A DNA stretch of 64,000 bases from Thiopontia sp964344135 (GTDB lineage: Bacteria; Pseudomonadota; Gammaproteobacteria; GCF-002020875), in NCBI GenBank assembly GCA_964344135.1, contig CAYFMF010000001.1, positions 56,505-120,504 of the forward strand, given 5' to 3'. A program made the position numbers and the translations under genes. Under the pieces are notes generated by a model. It saw only the letters and a program-made list of their open reading frames with translations. It did no database searches and was not told the origin of the DNA. Shown piece by piece: positions 17,164 to 26,990 of the stretch (its first letter is position 1; each line of letters opens with the position of its first letter).

Positions 17164-18020
17164 GGGTTCAGCGACTGGCCCTGCTGGGTGTTGGACTGAT
17201 CGGCGGATCCCTGGTTCGGGCCCTGCGTGCTAACGGTGCAGTGGCCGAGGTGGTTGGGTATGGGCGTGGCAGAGAGAACCTGGAGAGGGCGCTGGAGCTG
17301 GGGGTGGTTGATGAGATTGCCGAGAGCGTTTCCGAGGCGGTGAGCGGAGCCGATCTGGTAGTGGTTGCCGTGCCGCTGGGGGCGATCCGCTCCCTGTTTC
17401 AGGAGATGGAGGGGCATCTCTCACCCGATGCGGTGATTACCGATGTCGGCAGCGTGAAGTGCAGTGTGGTGGAGGATGCGCGTGCCGTCTTTGGCGCGGT
17501 GCCGCCCCGTCTGATTCCGGGGCACCCCATTGCAGGAACCGAGAGGAGTGGGGTGGAGGCCTCTTTTGACTCTCTCTACCAGGGGCGTCGTGTCATCCTG
17601 ACCCCACTGGAGGAGAGTGATCCGGCAGCGGTCGAGATTGTGACCCAACTCTGGAAGAGTGCGGGGGCCGAGGTGGTCGAGATGGAGGTTGGCCACCACG
17701 ACGAGGTGTTGGCTGCAACCAGCCATCTCCCCCATCTGCTGGCCTACACACTGGTCGATTCACTGGCGAAGCAGGAGGCCCATCGCGAGATCTTCCATTT
17801 TGCGGCTGGTGGGTTCCGGGACTTCAGCCGGATTGCCTCTAGTAACCCAACGATGTGGAGAGATATCTCCATGACCAACCGGCAGAAGCTGCTGGAGACA
17901 CTGGACCATTTCCGTCAGGAGCTGGACCAGGTGGAGTCGATGATCCGCAACGGGGAGGGGGATCAACTGCTGGAGCTGTTTGAGCGGGCCAAGCAGGCAC
18001 GGGATGAACATTATGAATGA
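17160..18020 (+). CDS. tyrA: Prephenate dehydrogenase
   Basis: NAD-dependent oxidative decarboxylation of prephenate to 4-hydroxyphenylpyruvate in tyrosine synthesis. Monofunctional 286-residue form with LGVGLIGGSLVRAL at the N-terminus, GHPIAGTERSG (about residue 120), the catalytic His region and the C-terminal helical dimer domain (FRDFSRIASSNPTMWRDIS). No fused chorismate mutase or EPSP synthase. The ATGA overlap with hisC indicates translational coupling; aroA follows after 224 bases carrying a repeat. Confidence 0.95.
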   Translation: MRVQRLALLGVGLIGGSLVRALRANGAVAEVVGYGRGRENLERALELGVVDEIAESVSEAVSGADLVVVAVPLGAIRSLFQEMEGHLSPDAVITDVGSVKCSVVEDARAVFGAVPPRLIPGHPIAGTERSGVEASFDSLYQGRRVILTPLEESDPAAVEIVTQLWKSAGAEVVEMEVGHHDEVLAATSHLPHLLAYTLVDSLAKQEAHREIFHFAAGGFRDFSRIASSNPTMWRDISMTNRQKLLETLDHFRQELDQVESMIRNGEGDQLLELFERAKQARDEHYE

Positions 18021-18116
18021 TATCAAGCTACAGGTGGAAAACTGCAAGCTGGCAGCACACCTGCAGTAGAGATCCATAAGTAACAAGGCTGGCGTCTTAT
18101 GGTTTTGAACCGTTTT

Positions 18117-18191
18117 ACCACAAAGGGCACGAAGTTCACGAAGGATGCACTTGGCAGAAGAGCTCCTGTTCTTCGTGTGCTTCGTGGTTTT
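18117..18191. repeat. Short inverted repeat of the ACCACNAAG...CTTCGTGGT type
   Basis: In the 224-base tyrA-aroA gap, ACCACAAAGGGCACGAAG (18117-18134) is mirrored by CTTCGTGTGCTTCGTGGT (18171-18188). Repeats of this general form, with alternating CACGAAG units, are widespread as intergenic elements in proteobacterial genomes. No gene was seen in the gap. Confidence 0.65.
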
Positions 18192-18244
18192 GACGAAGGG
18201 CCAGTGGTGGTGAATAGCAACTAAAGAGAAGGGTTTTACAGGGA

Positions 18245-19561
18245 ATGTCAGAACTAAGATTTCAGGTGCAGCCGGGTGGCCGACTCTCTGGAGCCATCCG
18301 GGTTCCGGGAGACAAGTCGATCTCCCACCGCTCGATCATGCTGGGATCCCTGGCCGAGGGGATTACCGAGGTGAGCGGATTTCTGCAGGGCGAGGATAGC
18401 CTGGCAACGCTCAATGCCTTTCGGGCGATGGGGGTTGAGATTGACGGACCAACCGCTGAGGGCAGGGTGACCATCCACGGAGTGGGAATGGATGGATTGC
18501 AGCAGCCGAATGCAGCGCTGGATCTGGGGAACTCGGGGACCTCAATGCGGCTGCTCTCCGGGCTGCTGGCTGGGCAATCCTTTGATGTGACCCTGGTTGG
18601 TGATGAATCACTCTCCGGGCGTCCGATGCGTCGGGTCACCGATCCGCTCTCCGAGATGGGGGCAGAGATCGAGAGCGAGCATGATGGAACCGCTCCACTG
18701 AAGATTTCCGGTGGTGCGCCACTGCACGGTTTCCATTATCGGATGCCGATGGCCAGTGCCCAGGTAAAGTCCTCGCTTCTGTTGGCAGGACTCTACGCCG
18801 AGGGGGAGACCTGTGTCACCGAGCCGGCCCCGACCCGTGACCACACCGAACGGATGTTGAATGGGTTTGGGGTCGAGGTCCGAAGTGAGGGGGGGAGGAT
18901 CTGCCTCAATGGTGGGGGAAGGCTTCGGGCCACAGCAGTGGATGTCCCTGCGGACATCTCCTCGGCCGCCTTCTTTCTGGTCGGAGCCTCGATTGCAGAG
19001 GGGTCCGATCTGCTGCTGCAGCATGTGGGAATGAACCCCACCCGAATTGGGGTGATCAACATTCTGCGGGCGATGGGGGCCAGTATTGAGGTTCAGAACG
19101 AACGGATCTCCGGTGGGGAGCCGGTTGCGGACCTCCGGGTCCAGTCTGCCCCCCTTCATGGTATTGAGATTCCTGTTGATCAGGTGCCGCTGGCGATTGA
19201 TGAATTCCCCGCGCTCTTTGTGGCGGCCGCCTGTGCTGAGGGGGAGACCATACTGCGTGGTGCGGAGGAGCTGCGGGTCAAGGAGAGTGATCGCATCCAG
19301 GTGATGGCCGATGGGCTGACGACACTGGGAATTGATGCACAACCCACACCCGATGGCATTGTGATCCAGGGCGGGAGCCTTGGTGGTGGTACGGTCTATT
19401 CGCACCATGATCACCGCATCTCAATGTCCTTTGCGATGGCTGGGCTGCGGGCCAAGGCACCGATTACGATTGAGGGGTGTGACAATGTCAATACCTCATT
19501 CCCCGGTTTCAGTGATCTTGCAGCGTCGGTGGGGCTCGCTATCGAGGCGGAACAGTCATGA
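18245..19561 (+). CDS. aroA: 3-phosphoshikimate 1-carboxyvinyltransferase (EPSP synthase)
   Basis: Transfers the enolpyruvyl group of PEP to shikimate-3-phosphate. The 438-residue protein has GDKSISHRSIM (about 23-33), LGNSGTSMRLLSGLLAG (about 97-113), PTRDHTERML and the C-terminal KESDRIQ and DHRISMSFA blocks. It overlaps cmk by 4 bases (ATGA). The glyphosate-site loop reads GNSGTSMR, as in class II-like enzymes of Pseudomonas, where the E. coli enzyme has GNAGTAMR. Confidence 0.96.
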   Translation: MSELRFQVQPGGRLSGAIRVPGDKSISHRSIMLGSLAEGITEVSGFLQGEDSLATLNAFRAMGVEIDGPTAEGRVTIHGVGMDGLQQPNAALDLGNSGTSMRLLSGLLAGQSFDVTLVGDESLSGRPMRRVTDPLSEMGAEIESEHDGTAPLKISGGAPLHGFHYRMPMASAQVKSSLLLAGLYAEGETCVTEPAPTRDHTERMLNGFGVEVRSEGGRICLNGGGRLRATAVDVPADISSAAFFLVGASIAEGSDLLLQHVGMNPTRIGVINILRAMGASIEVQNERISGGEPVADLRVQSAPLHGIEIPVDQVPLAIDEFPALFVAAACAEGETILRGAEELRVKESDRIQVMADGLTTLGIDAQPTPDGIVIQGGSLGGGTVYSHHDHRISMSFAMAGLRAKAPITIEGCDNVNTSFPGFSDLAASVGLAIEAEQS

Positions 19562-20244
19562 GTTGTGGCGTGATCACGATTGACGGTCCAGGTGGGGCCG
19601 GGAAGGGGACCATCTCACTGGCCGTGGCAAACCGCCTGGGGTGGGACTATCTTGATAGTGGTGCACTCTATCGGGTGTTGGGTCTTGCCGCTACACGCAA
19701 ACAGATTGCGCTCGATGACGATGATTCGTTGGCAGAAGAGGCCGCGGTACTGGGCGTCTCCTTTGGTGCCGGGCATCCGGAGCTTGGGGTGCGGGTTTTT
19801 CTGGATGGTGAGGATGTAACCAACGAGATTCGTACGGAAGTTGCGGGAAGTGCAGCATCAAAGGTGGCTGCGCTGCCATCAGTACGTGAGGCGCTGTTGA
19901 GGCGTCAGCGGGACTTTGAGCGCCCCCCGGGCGTGGTGGCTGATGGCCGGGACATGGGAACAACAGTTTTCCCTGATGCTGCATTAAAAATTTTTCTGAC
20001 CGCAAGTGCCGAAGAGCGGGCGAGAAGACGCTATAAGCAGTTGATCGAGAAAGGCGATAATGCTAACATTCGCGCCCTTCAAAGCGAGATTGAGGAACGT
20101 GACCGAAGGGATTCCGAGCGTTCTGTCTCCCCGTTGCGCCCTGCAGAAGATGCAGTGACGCTGGATACAACGGAGATGGATATCAATTCGGTGATTTCGG
20201 CAGTCATGGATCTGGCAGCAGCGCGTGGACTGAAGGTCAACTGA
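19558..20244 (+). CDS. cmk: Cytidylate kinase
   Basis: Phosphorylates CMP/dCMP. P-loop IDGPGGAGKGTIS at residues 8-20, then DSGALYR and the long NMP-binding insertion typical of bacterial Cmk, ending with VADGRDMGTTVFPDA and a C-terminal LDTTEMDIN. Length 228 residues is standard. cmk immediately before rpsA is a conserved gammaproteobacterial arrangement; the 229-base interval to rpsA probably holds the rpsA leader, but I could not assign a promoter with confidence. Confidence 0.95.
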   Translation: MSCGVITIDGPGGAGKGTISLAVANRLGWDYLDSGALYRVLGLAATRKQIALDDDDSLAEEAAVLGVSFGAGHPELGVRVFLDGEDVTNEIRTEVAGSAASKVAALPSVREALLRRQRDFERPPGVVADGRDMGTTVFPDAALKIFLTASAEERARRRYKQLIEKGDNANIRALQSEIEERDRRDSERSVSPLRPAEDAVTLDTTEMDINSVISAVMDLAAARGLKVN

Positions 20245-20473
20245 GTGACCTGAAGCGCCAACGGGTTGATCTGTCTGGTTCAACCCCCCTTTGAGAGAGT
20301 GTTTGTATTGGTGGAGAGGATCGGATTGATGCTCTCTCGTCTGTTTAATGGGCCCCGCATCTTCGGGTGGCCCCCCAACCGCTTAACTGGTGGGAAGAGC
20401 GAACCGAGGCACAAGGTCGTGCAATGGAATCGTGCCCGATACCTTTTAAGTAGAAAATTAGGAAAAGATTATT

Positions 20474-22150
20474 ATGAGTGAGAATTTTGCAGAGCTTCTT
20501 GAAGAGAGCTTCCGTTCAACGGTCATGCAGACTGGTGAACTGGTTAGCGGTACTGTCATTGATGTCAGCGATGAGGTTGTTCTGGTTAATGCCGGACTGA
20601 AAACCGAGGCCGCAATCCCAGCGGAACAGTTTCGTGGCCGTGATGGCGAGATGGAGGTTGCGATTGGCGATATTGTTGAGGTTGCTCTGGAGTCTGTGGC
20701 CGATGGCTACGGCGAAACCATTCTCTCTCGTGAAAAGGCGAAACGTCAGGAGGCGTGGAGACGCCTGCAGGTTGCACTGGATGCAAACGAGACGGTAAGC
20801 GGCATGATCAGTGGCAAGGTCCGTGGTGGCTTCACTGTTGATCTGGATGATATCCGTGCCTTCCTCCCAGGCTCCCTGGTTGATGTGCGCCCGGTTCGTG
20901 ATACCACCTACCTTGAGGGCAAGGACCTTGAGTTCAAGGTGATCAAGCTGGACCAGAAGCGCAACAATGTTGTGGTCTCCCGCCGTGCGGTGGTTGAGGC
21001 AGAGTACAGTGCGGAGCGTGAGGAGCTGCTGAAGACCCTGGAAGAGGGTTCCAGGACAAAGGGTATCGTCAAGAATCTGACCGATTATGGCGCATTCATC
21101 GATCTGGGTGGCATTGATGGCCTGCTTCACATCACCGATATGGCATGGAAGCGCGTTCGTCACCCCTCCGAGGTGGTCAATGTGGGGGATGAGATTGAGG
21201 TACAGGTACTGCGTTTCGACCGTGACCGCAACCGTGTCTCCCTCGGCCTGAAGCAGATGGGTGATGATCCATGGCTGAACATTGCGCGTCGCTACCCTGC
21301 AGGAACCCGTGTATTCGGCAAGATCACCAACATTGCTGACTACGGCTCATTTGTTGAGATTGAGGATGGTGTTGAGGGTCTGGTTCACACCTCCGAGATG
21401 GATTGGACCAACAAGAACATTCACCCATCGAAGGTGGTCTCCATGGGCGAAGAGGTTGAGGTCATGGTGCTTGATATTGACGAGGAGCGTCGCCGCATCT
21501 CCCTCGGCATGAAGCAGTGTAAGGCTAACCCTTGGGAGCTCTTCAGCCTCTCACACAAGAAGGGTGACCGTTTGGTGGGTAACATCAAGTCCATCACCGA
21601 GTTTGGTATCTTTATCGGCCTGGAGGGGGATATCGATGGACTGGTTCATCTCTCCGATATCTCCTGGCAGGAGAGTGGTGAGGAGGCGATTCGCAACTTC
21701 TCCAAGGGTGATGAGGTTGAGACGGTTGTTCTGGCCATCGATGCAGAGCGTGAGAGAATCTCACTCGGTATCAAGCAGCTGGAGCAGAATCCATTCTCTA
21801 CCTACGTTGCAGAGAACCCCAGAGGTTCAATCGTAATGGGCAAGGTCGGTGAGGTTGATGCCCGTGGGGCAGTGATCGATCTGACCGATGAGGTGAAGGG
21901 ATACCTTCGTGCCTCGGAGATCTCGCGCGACCGTGTTGAGGATGCGCGCACCCTGCTGAATGAGGGGGATGAGGTCGAGGTTGCGATCCTCGGTGTGGAC
22001 CGCAAGTCCCATACCCTGAATCTCTCCATCAAGCAGAAGGATTCACTGGATGAGCAGAAGGCAATCAAGGACTACAACGAGGCCAATGCTGTCGATGATG
22101 CGGGATCAACCACGATTGGTGACCTGATCAAGAAGCAGATGGAGTCCTGA
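20474..22150 (+). CDS. rpsA: 30S ribosomal protein S1
   Basis: Ribosomal protein S1 binds mRNA leaders and brings them to the 30S subunit. The 558-residue protein has six S1 OB-fold repeats: two divergent N-terminal ribosome-binding ones (about 20-170) and four RNA-binding ones, each opening with a G-x(4)-[VI]-x(4)-[YF]GAFV-like strand such as KNLTDYGAFIDLGGIDGLLH. Codon use shifts to CGT, GGT, AAC and AAG, as expected for a highly expressed gene. ihfB follows, as in E. coli. Confidence 0.97.
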   Translation: MSENFAELLEESFRSTVMQTGELVSGTVIDVSDEVVLVNAGLKTEAAIPAEQFRGRDGEMEVAIGDIVEVALESVADGYGETILSREKAKRQEAWRRLQVALDANETVSGMISGKVRGGFTVDLDDIRAFLPGSLVDVRPVRDTTYLEGKDLEFKVIKLDQKRNNVVVSRRAVVEAEYSAEREELLKTLEEGSRTKGIVKNLTDYGAFIDLGGIDGLLHITDMAWKRVRHPSEVVNVGDEIEVQVLRFDRDRNRVSLGLKQMGDDPWLNIARRYPAGTRVFGKITNIADYGSFVEIEDGVEGLVHTSEMDWTNKNIHPSKVVSMGEEVEVMVLDIDEERRRISLGMKQCKANPWELFSLSHKKGDRLVGNIKSITEFGIFIGLEGDIDGLVHLSDISWQESGEEAIRNFSKGDEVETVVLAIDAERERISLGIKQLEQNPFSTYVAENPRGSIVMGKVGEVDARGAVIDLTDEVKGYLRASEISRDRVEDARTLLNEGDEVEVAILGVDRKSHTLNLSIKQKDSLDEQKAIKDYNEANAVDDAGSTTIGDLIKKQMES

Positions 22151-22297
22151 TTGCGTTGGCCTCTGCATGGTGCCGGTGAGTGAAATGGTTGATTTGATGT
22201 GCAGTTTTGCTGTTCAACTACCAATTTTTACTTGCGCCGGCGTCATCCAGAGGTAATATAAAACGTTGCGAGAGTAGGAAGGAAGGCGGGGAGAATC

Positions 22298-22597
22298 ATG
22301 ACAAAATCGGAACTGATTGAATCGTTATACAAAAAGCTTCCACATCTGGCCTATACCGATGTCGAGATGGCGGTCAAGACCATCATTGAGAAGATGACAG
22401 AGGCACTGGGTTCAGGTGAGCGGATCGAGATCCGTGGGTTTGGGAGTTTCTCACTTCATCACCGTCCGGCGAGGATGGGACGTAATCCGAAGACAGGGGA
22501 TCCGGTTGCGCTGGAGGAGAAGTTTGTCCCCCATTTCAAACCTGGTAAAGAGTTGCGTGAACGGGTCAATGAGGCCTGGCTAGAACAGCAGAAATAG
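22298..22597 (+). CDS. ihfB: Integration host factor subunit beta
   Basis: DNA-bending protein that dimerises with IhfA; 99 residues. The beta arm has RIEIRGFGSFSLHHRPARMG and RNPKTGDPV, the segment that inserts the intercalating Pro. IHF matters for this window because sigma-54 promoters commonly need it to loop an upstream activator to the polymerase, and three sigma-54-like promoters are proposed below. RBS GGAAGG lies upstream. Confidence 0.95.
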   Translation: MTKSELIESLYKKLPHLAYTDVEMAVKTIIEKMTEALGSGERIEIRGFGSFSLHHRPARMGRNPKTGDPVALEEKFVPHFKPGKELRERVNEAWLEQQK

Positions 22598-22612
22598 ATA
22601 GTCGGAAACCCG

Positions 22613-22861
22613 ATGCGTTTCCTGACTCTGATTCTCTTTCTGCTGGTTGCCGGGTTTGGCACCCTGTTTGCGGTTCTCAACGCCGATCCGGTCTCATTTG
22701 ACTACTATCTTGGTCAGGGAGAGGTCCCGCTCTCACTGCTGCTGGTTATTGTCCTCGCCTCCGGTGTCCTGCTGGGGGTGATCTCGGCACTACCGTTGAT
22801 TCTCTCTCTGAGAATCCGTCTTCGCAAGGCACTAAAGTCTGCCACAGTGGTGGATGAGTGA
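22613..22861 (+). CDS. lapA: Lipopolysaccharide assembly protein A (DUF1049)
   Basis: Small inner-membrane protein of 82 residues with two hydrophobic helices (about 3-22 and 40-62) separated by the conserved NADPVSFDYYLG segment. LapA works with LapB in coordinating LPS assembly and FtsH-dependent control of LpxC. It lies 15 bases after ihfB and 10 bases before lapB, matching the conserved rpsA-ihfB-lapA-lapB string. Confidence 0.9.
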   Translation: MRFLTLILFLLVAGFGTLFAVLNADPVSFDYYLGQGEVPLSLLLVIVLASGVLLGVISALPLILSLRIRLRKALKSATVVDE

Positions 22862-22871
22862 CCCCTGATAC

Positions 22872-24050
22872 ATGATGGATGCCCTGATTCCCTATCTTGG
22901 ATTTGTCCTGCTTCCGGTTGCGGCGGCATCAGGTTGGTGGTATGCAAAAAGGGGTGGGTCGCAGGTTGTGGAGCAGCGCTGCTCAACACTCTCCAGTGAC
23001 TACTTTCGCGGCCTCAACTATCTGATCAACGAGGAGCAGGATCGGGCAATTGATCTCTTCTCCCGGATGGTAGAGGAGGAGCCGGAGATGGTGGAGACCC
23101 ATCTGGCGCTGGGCACCCTGTTTCGTCGTCAGGGGGATACCTCACAGGCGATCCATCTCCACAGCAACCTAGTCAAGAGTGAGGCGCTCAGTAGTGAGCA
23201 GCGTAGCAATGCACTGCTGGAACTGGGAAGGGACTATATGCGGGCGGGGCTGCTGGATCGTGCAGAACAGCCCTTTCTTGATCTGGTCGAAATGGGGCAG
23301 CACCAGAAGGATGCCTATGAGCAGCTGGTGGTTATCTATCAGCAGGAGAAGGAGTGGGATCGAGCGATTGAGATGTTGCGCAGGCAGCGCACGAAAGATG
23401 GAAGGGGTGCACCGGTGATTGCGCAATTTCTCTGCGAGAAGGCGGAGTCCGCACGCTCAGCCGGTGATCTGGAACAGGCGCTGGAGTTGGCAGAACAGGC
23501 ACTGGGAGAGGACCCACTGGCGGTGCGTGCAACCATCTTCCGGGCGGAGGTTCTGACTCTGAGTGGTCACCCCCGTGCTGCGATTGAGAGCTACAAGCGG
23601 ATTGAGGAGCAGAATGCCAGTTACATTCCCAATATTATCCAGCCACTGCTGAAGCTCTATCGTGCCGAGACAGATGCTGATGAGGTGCTCCACTATCTGC
23701 AGCAGTTGCTGAAGCATCATCCCAGTACAACCGTACTATTGGCAGCGGTGGAACAGATTCAGTTGATGCGTGGTGGGCGTGAGGCGGAACAGTTCCTGGT
23801 TGAGCAGCTGACCATACGCCCCTCGGTTCGTGGCCTTGAGCGGCTGATCAAGCTCAATCTGGAACATGCCGAGGATGAGGCGAAGGAGGGGCTGCTTGGG
23901 CTCCAGATCCTGACGCGTCAGCTTCAGGAGGAGAAGCCGGAGTATCAGTGCAGCCACTGCGGATTCCAGGCCCACCACCTCCACTGGCAGTGTCCTGGGT
24001 GCAAGCGATGGAATACCATCAAGCCGATTGTCGGGGTCTCAGGGGAGTAA
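22872..24050 (+). CDS. lapB: Lipopolysaccharide assembly protein B (TPR protein)
   Basis: Membrane-anchored cytoplasmic scaffold that presents LpxC to FtsH. The 392-residue protein has one N-terminal helix (about 5-20), about nine TPR motifs (about 45-345) and a C-terminal rubredoxin-like zinc/iron knuckle with two CxxC pairs (CSHC and CPGC). Two adjacent ATGs, 22872 and 22875, are both possible starts. After the stop come 151 bases without a gene before the convergent pyrF. Confidence 0.93.
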   Translation: MMDALIPYLGFVLLPVAAASGWWYAKRGGSQVVEQRCSTLSSDYFRGLNYLINEEQDRAIDLFSRMVEEEPEMVETHLALGTLFRRQGDTSQAIHLHSNLVKSEALSSEQRSNALLELGRDYMRAGLLDRAEQPFLDLVEMGQHQKDAYEQLVVIYQQEKEWDRAIEMLRRQRTKDGRGAPVIAQFLCEKAESARSAGDLEQALELAEQALGEDPLAVRATIFRAEVLTLSGHPRAAIESYKRIEEQNASYIPNIIQPLLKLYRAETDADEVLHYLQQLLKHHPSTTVLLAAVEQIQLMRGGREAEQFLVEQLTIRPSVRGLERLIKLNLEHAEDEAKEGLLGLQILTRQLQEEKPEYQCSHCGFQAHHLHWQCPGCKRWNTIKPIVGVSGE

Positions 24051-24201
24051 AACAGCAATCTCACGCAATGCCCCCCCACACTACAACCCTTCGGATTGCG
24101 GTGGTCATAGTCGTTATCTCCAATGGTTCTATTGGGAGTAGAATCTCTACACCATTAAGAGCTGTTCTTTGCGAGCTTTGCGGTTTTGCGCAAGAGTGCT
24201 G

Positions 24202-24903
24202 TTACGCTGTCTCCAGTTCCTGATTGATGGCATTGAGTGCTGCCAGTGGATCCTCTGCCGCAGTAATCGGACGGCCGATAACCAGCCAGTCACTACCGAG
24301 TGAGACCGCCTCGGCAGGGGTCATGATCCGCTTCTGATCCCCTGTGGCACTGCCGGCAGGGCGAATCCCCGGAGTTACCAGACGAAAATCACTGCCCAGC
24401 TCCATACGGAGTGGGGTAATCTCCCTGGGGGAGCAGACCACACCATCCATTCCGGACTGTTGGGCCAGTCTTGCGAGTCGCACCACCTGTTCAGCCGGAT
24501 CACTCTCCAGGCCAATCTCCGAGAGGTCTCCACGATCCATGCTGGTGAGGACGGTCACAGCGATCAGCAGGGGCGCCTCCTCTCGACGGGCGAGTGCCTC
24601 CCGTGCACTCTCCATCATCCGCCGTCCACCCGAGGCATGGACATTGACCATCCAGACCCCGAGATCGGCTGCGGCCTCACAGGCGCGGGCAACGGTGTTG
24701 GGAATGTCGTGATATTTCAGGTCGAGAAAGAGATCAAACCCCAGAGCAACCAGTTTCTCCACGCTCTCTGGTCCGGAGCGGGTAAAGAGCTCTTTCCCCA
24801 CCTTGACCCGACAGGCTGCTGGATCCAGCTGCTCTGCCAGGGCGATGGCCTCGGCAGCAGTGGAAAAGTCGAGTGCTACGATAATTTTTGAGCTGTTTTC
24901 CAT
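24202..24903 (-). CDS. pyrF: Orotidine 5'-phosphate decarboxylase
   Basis: Last step of UMP synthesis. Class I enzyme with IIVALDF at the N-terminus, the catalytic K-D-x-K/D set in LDLKYHDIPNTV (about residue 60) and GIRPAGSATGDQKR near residue 180. The ATG at 24903 gives 233 residues; upstream in-frame starts add about 48 residues that overlap the purB 3' end and look non-conserved, so they are rejected. In many gammaproteobacteria pyrF follows lapB on the same strand, so its opposite orientation here is a local rearrangement. Confidence 0.94.
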   Translation of the reverse strand: MENSSKIIVALDFSTAAEAIALAEQLDPAACRVKVGKELFTRSGPESVEKLVALGFDLFLDLKYHDIPNTVARACEAAADLGVWMVNVHASGGRRMMESAREALARREEAPLLIAVTVLTSMDRGDLSEIGLESDPAEQVVRLARLAQQSGMDGVVCSPREITPLRMELGSDFRLVTPGIRPAGSATGDQKRIMTPAEAVSLGSDWLVIGRPITAAEDPLAALNAINQELETA

Positions 24904-24907
24904 GGGG

Positions 24908-26275
24908 CTAGATCTTTCTTGCCATCTCGGCTGCATTTCCAATGTAGCTTGCAGGGGAGAGTCTGCGCAGGGACTCTTTGGCCTCCTCGGGAATCTCCAG
25001 TCCATCCACAAACTCCAGCAGTGCCTCTCTGGTAATGCCCTGTCCACGGGTTAGCGCCTTCAGCTTCTCATAGGGGTTTTCGACCCCATAGCGGCGCATG
25101 ACGGTCTGGATCGGTTCGGCCAGTACCTCCCAGGTGTTGTCAAGGTCCTCCTGCAGTCGTTGTTCATTGATCTCCAGCTTTCCAATGCCGCGCAGGGTGG
25201 AGCTGTAGGCGATCAGGCTGTGAGCGATGCCCACCCCCAGATTTCTTAATACCGTCGAGTCGGTCAGGTCTCGCTGGCCACGCGAGATCACCAGTTTCTC
25301 GGAGAGGTGTCCCATAATGGCATTTGCAACTCCTAGATTCCCCTCGGAGTTTTCAAAGTCGATCGGGTTGACCTTGTGCGGCATGGTGGAGGAGCCGACC
25401 TCACCCTCAATCGTCTTCTGCTTGAAGTACCCCATCGAGATGTACCACCAGACATCGCGGTCATAATCCAGGAGGATGCTGTTGAAGCGGCTGATTACAT
25501 CGAAAAACTCCGCAATATAGTCATGGGGTTCGATCTGAATGGTATAGGGGTTCCACTCCAGACCGAGCGACTCAACAAACCGCCGTGCAATCTCCCCCCA
25601 ATCCAGATCCGGATAGGCGGAGAGGTGTGCATTGTAGTTGCCAACCGCGCCGTTGATCTTTCCAAGGAACTGAATACTGGAGAGCTGTTCGCGCTGTCGG
25701 CCGAGGCGGTGGACGACGTTGGCAATCTCCTTGCCCATAGTGGATGGGCTGGCGGGCTGTCCATGGGTGCGGCAGAGCATGGGGGTATCGGCCAGCTGGT
25801 GAGCCATTGCAGTCAGCGCATCGATAATCTCATCCATTTTTGGGAGGATGGATTGGGTGCGTGACTCCCTGAGCATCAGGGCATGGGAGAGGTTATTGAT
25901 ATCCTCTGAGGTACAGGCAAAGTGGATAAACTCACTCACCGCCTCCAATTCGTCATTTCCGGCAATCTTCTCCTTGATGAAGTACTCGACCGCCTTGACG
26001 TCATGGTTGGTGGTCCGTTCAATGGTCTTGATGCGCCGGGCATCCTCTTCATTGAACTTCTCGACCATGTGGTTCAACAGCTGTTGTGCATGGTCGGAGA
26101 GTGGGGGGACCTCAGTGATGTCTGGATTTGCGGCAAGCATCTGTAGCCAGCGCACCTCCACCAGAACGCGGTGTCGAATCAGTCCATACTCACTGAAAAT
26201 GAGGCGGAGGTCGGCAGTGGCACGACCATAACGGCCATCAACGGGTGAGATGGCAGTGAGAGCGCTGAGTTCCAT
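24908..26275 (-). CDS. purB: Adenylosuccinate lyase
   Basis: Cleaves SAICAR and adenylosuccinate in purine synthesis. The start giving MELSALTAISPVDGRYG yields 455 residues, matching E. coli PurB (456); an upstream extension of 50 residues is rejected. Signature SSTMPHKVNPIDFEN lies near residue 295 and the catalytic His region TSEDINNLSHAL near 122. It ends 4 bases before the pyrF ATG, so pyrimidine and purine genes may share a transcript. Confidence 0.95.
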   Translation of the reverse strand: MELSALTAISPVDGRYGRATADLRLIFSEYGLIRHRVLVEVRWLQMLAANPDITEVPPLSDHAQQLLNHMVEKFNEEDARRIKTIERTTNHDVKAVEYFIKEKIAGNDELEAVSEFIHFACTSEDINNLSHALMLRESRTQSILPKMDEIIDALTAMAHQLADTPMLCRTHGQPASPSTMGKEIANVVHRLGRQREQLSSIQFLGKINGAVGNYNAHLSAYPDLDWGEIARRFVESLGLEWNPYTIQIEPHDYIAEFFDVISRFNSILLDYDRDVWWYISMGYFKQKTIEGEVGSSTMPHKVNPIDFENSEGNLGVANAIMGHLSEKLVISRGQRDLTDSTVLRNLGVGIAHSLIAYSSTLRGIGKLEINEQRLQEDLDNTWEVLAEPIQTVMRRYGVENPYEKLKALTRGQGITREALLEFVDGLEIPEEAKESLRRLSPASYIGNAAEMARKI

Positions 26276-26372
26276 GGTATCTGTTTTCCTGATTCTTGCA
26301 GTGGTCCTTTTGAGTGGGCGATTATAACGGAAAAGCGATGATTTCTGATCCCCGGAGTGAGAGAATCCCCGC

Positions 26373-26990
26373 ATGGTCTCAACTACAGGGAATAGCCGAA
26401 ACCGGGGGTGTGAATCGGTCAGCAAGCTGAAACAGGATATTGTTTTTCAGCAGCTGCTGCTGGGGCGGCCACTGAGCTTCCATACCACCTGGGGCCTCTT
26501 CAGCCCCAGAGGGATTGATGAGGGAAGCCGGCTGCTGCTGGATTATCTGGAGCTCTCTTCAGCAGAGACCGTTCTTGATATCGGGTGTGGTTACGGTCCC
26601 CTGGGGCTTGCAATTGGCAGCCAGCTCTCCGGCGGGACGGTCCATATGGTGGACAAGGACTATCTGGCAGTTGAGTATGCAAACCGCAATGCGAGGATCA
26701 ACGGGCTGGAGCAGTGTCACGCCTACCTCTCCAACGGATTGAGCAATGTGCCCCAGGATCTTCGGTTTGACACCGTGGTCTCCAATATACCGGCAAAGGT
26801 GGGGCGTGAACTGTTGACCATCTTGTTGTGTGATGCCTATTCCCAGATGAGTCCGGGCGGGCAGATCGTGGTCGTCACCATCAATGGACTGCGTGACTTT
26901 ATCAAGCGCAACTTCAGGGAGGTCTTTGGAAACTACAAGAAACTGAAGCAGGGAAAGGCATACACCGTAGCCCGCGCAGTTCGAGAGTAG
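26373..26990 (+). CDS. Class I SAM-dependent methyltransferase, RsmC-like
   Basis: 205-residue methyltransferase with motif I VLDIGCGYGPLGLAIG near residue 68 and the acidic loop VDKDYLAVEYANRN. It resembles the C-terminal half of RsmC/RlmG enzymes (TTWGLFSPRGIDEGSRLLLD is the familiar lead-in), but the expected NPPFH catalytic motif is replaced by SNIPAKVG. The target could be RNA or a small molecule, so no symbol is given. The start is uncertain because the first 17 residues are poorly conserved in appearance. It is divergent from purB. Confidence 0.7.
   Translation: MVSTTGNSRNRGCESVSKLKQDIVFQQLLLGRPLSFHTTWGLFSPRGIDEGSRLLLDYLELSSAETVLDIGCGYGPLGLAIGSQLSGGTVHMVDKDYLAVEYANRNARINGLEQCHAYLSNGLSNVPQDLRFDTVVSNIPAKVGRELLTILLCDAYSQMSPGGQIVVVTINGLRDFIKRNFREVFGNYKKLKQGKAYTVARAVRE

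Noticed and set aside
24051..24201. Another copy of the 12-kb/27-kb repeat near lapB-pyrF
   Set aside because: Only about 13 bases (GACCACCGCAATC on the minus strand) resemble it; too short to call.
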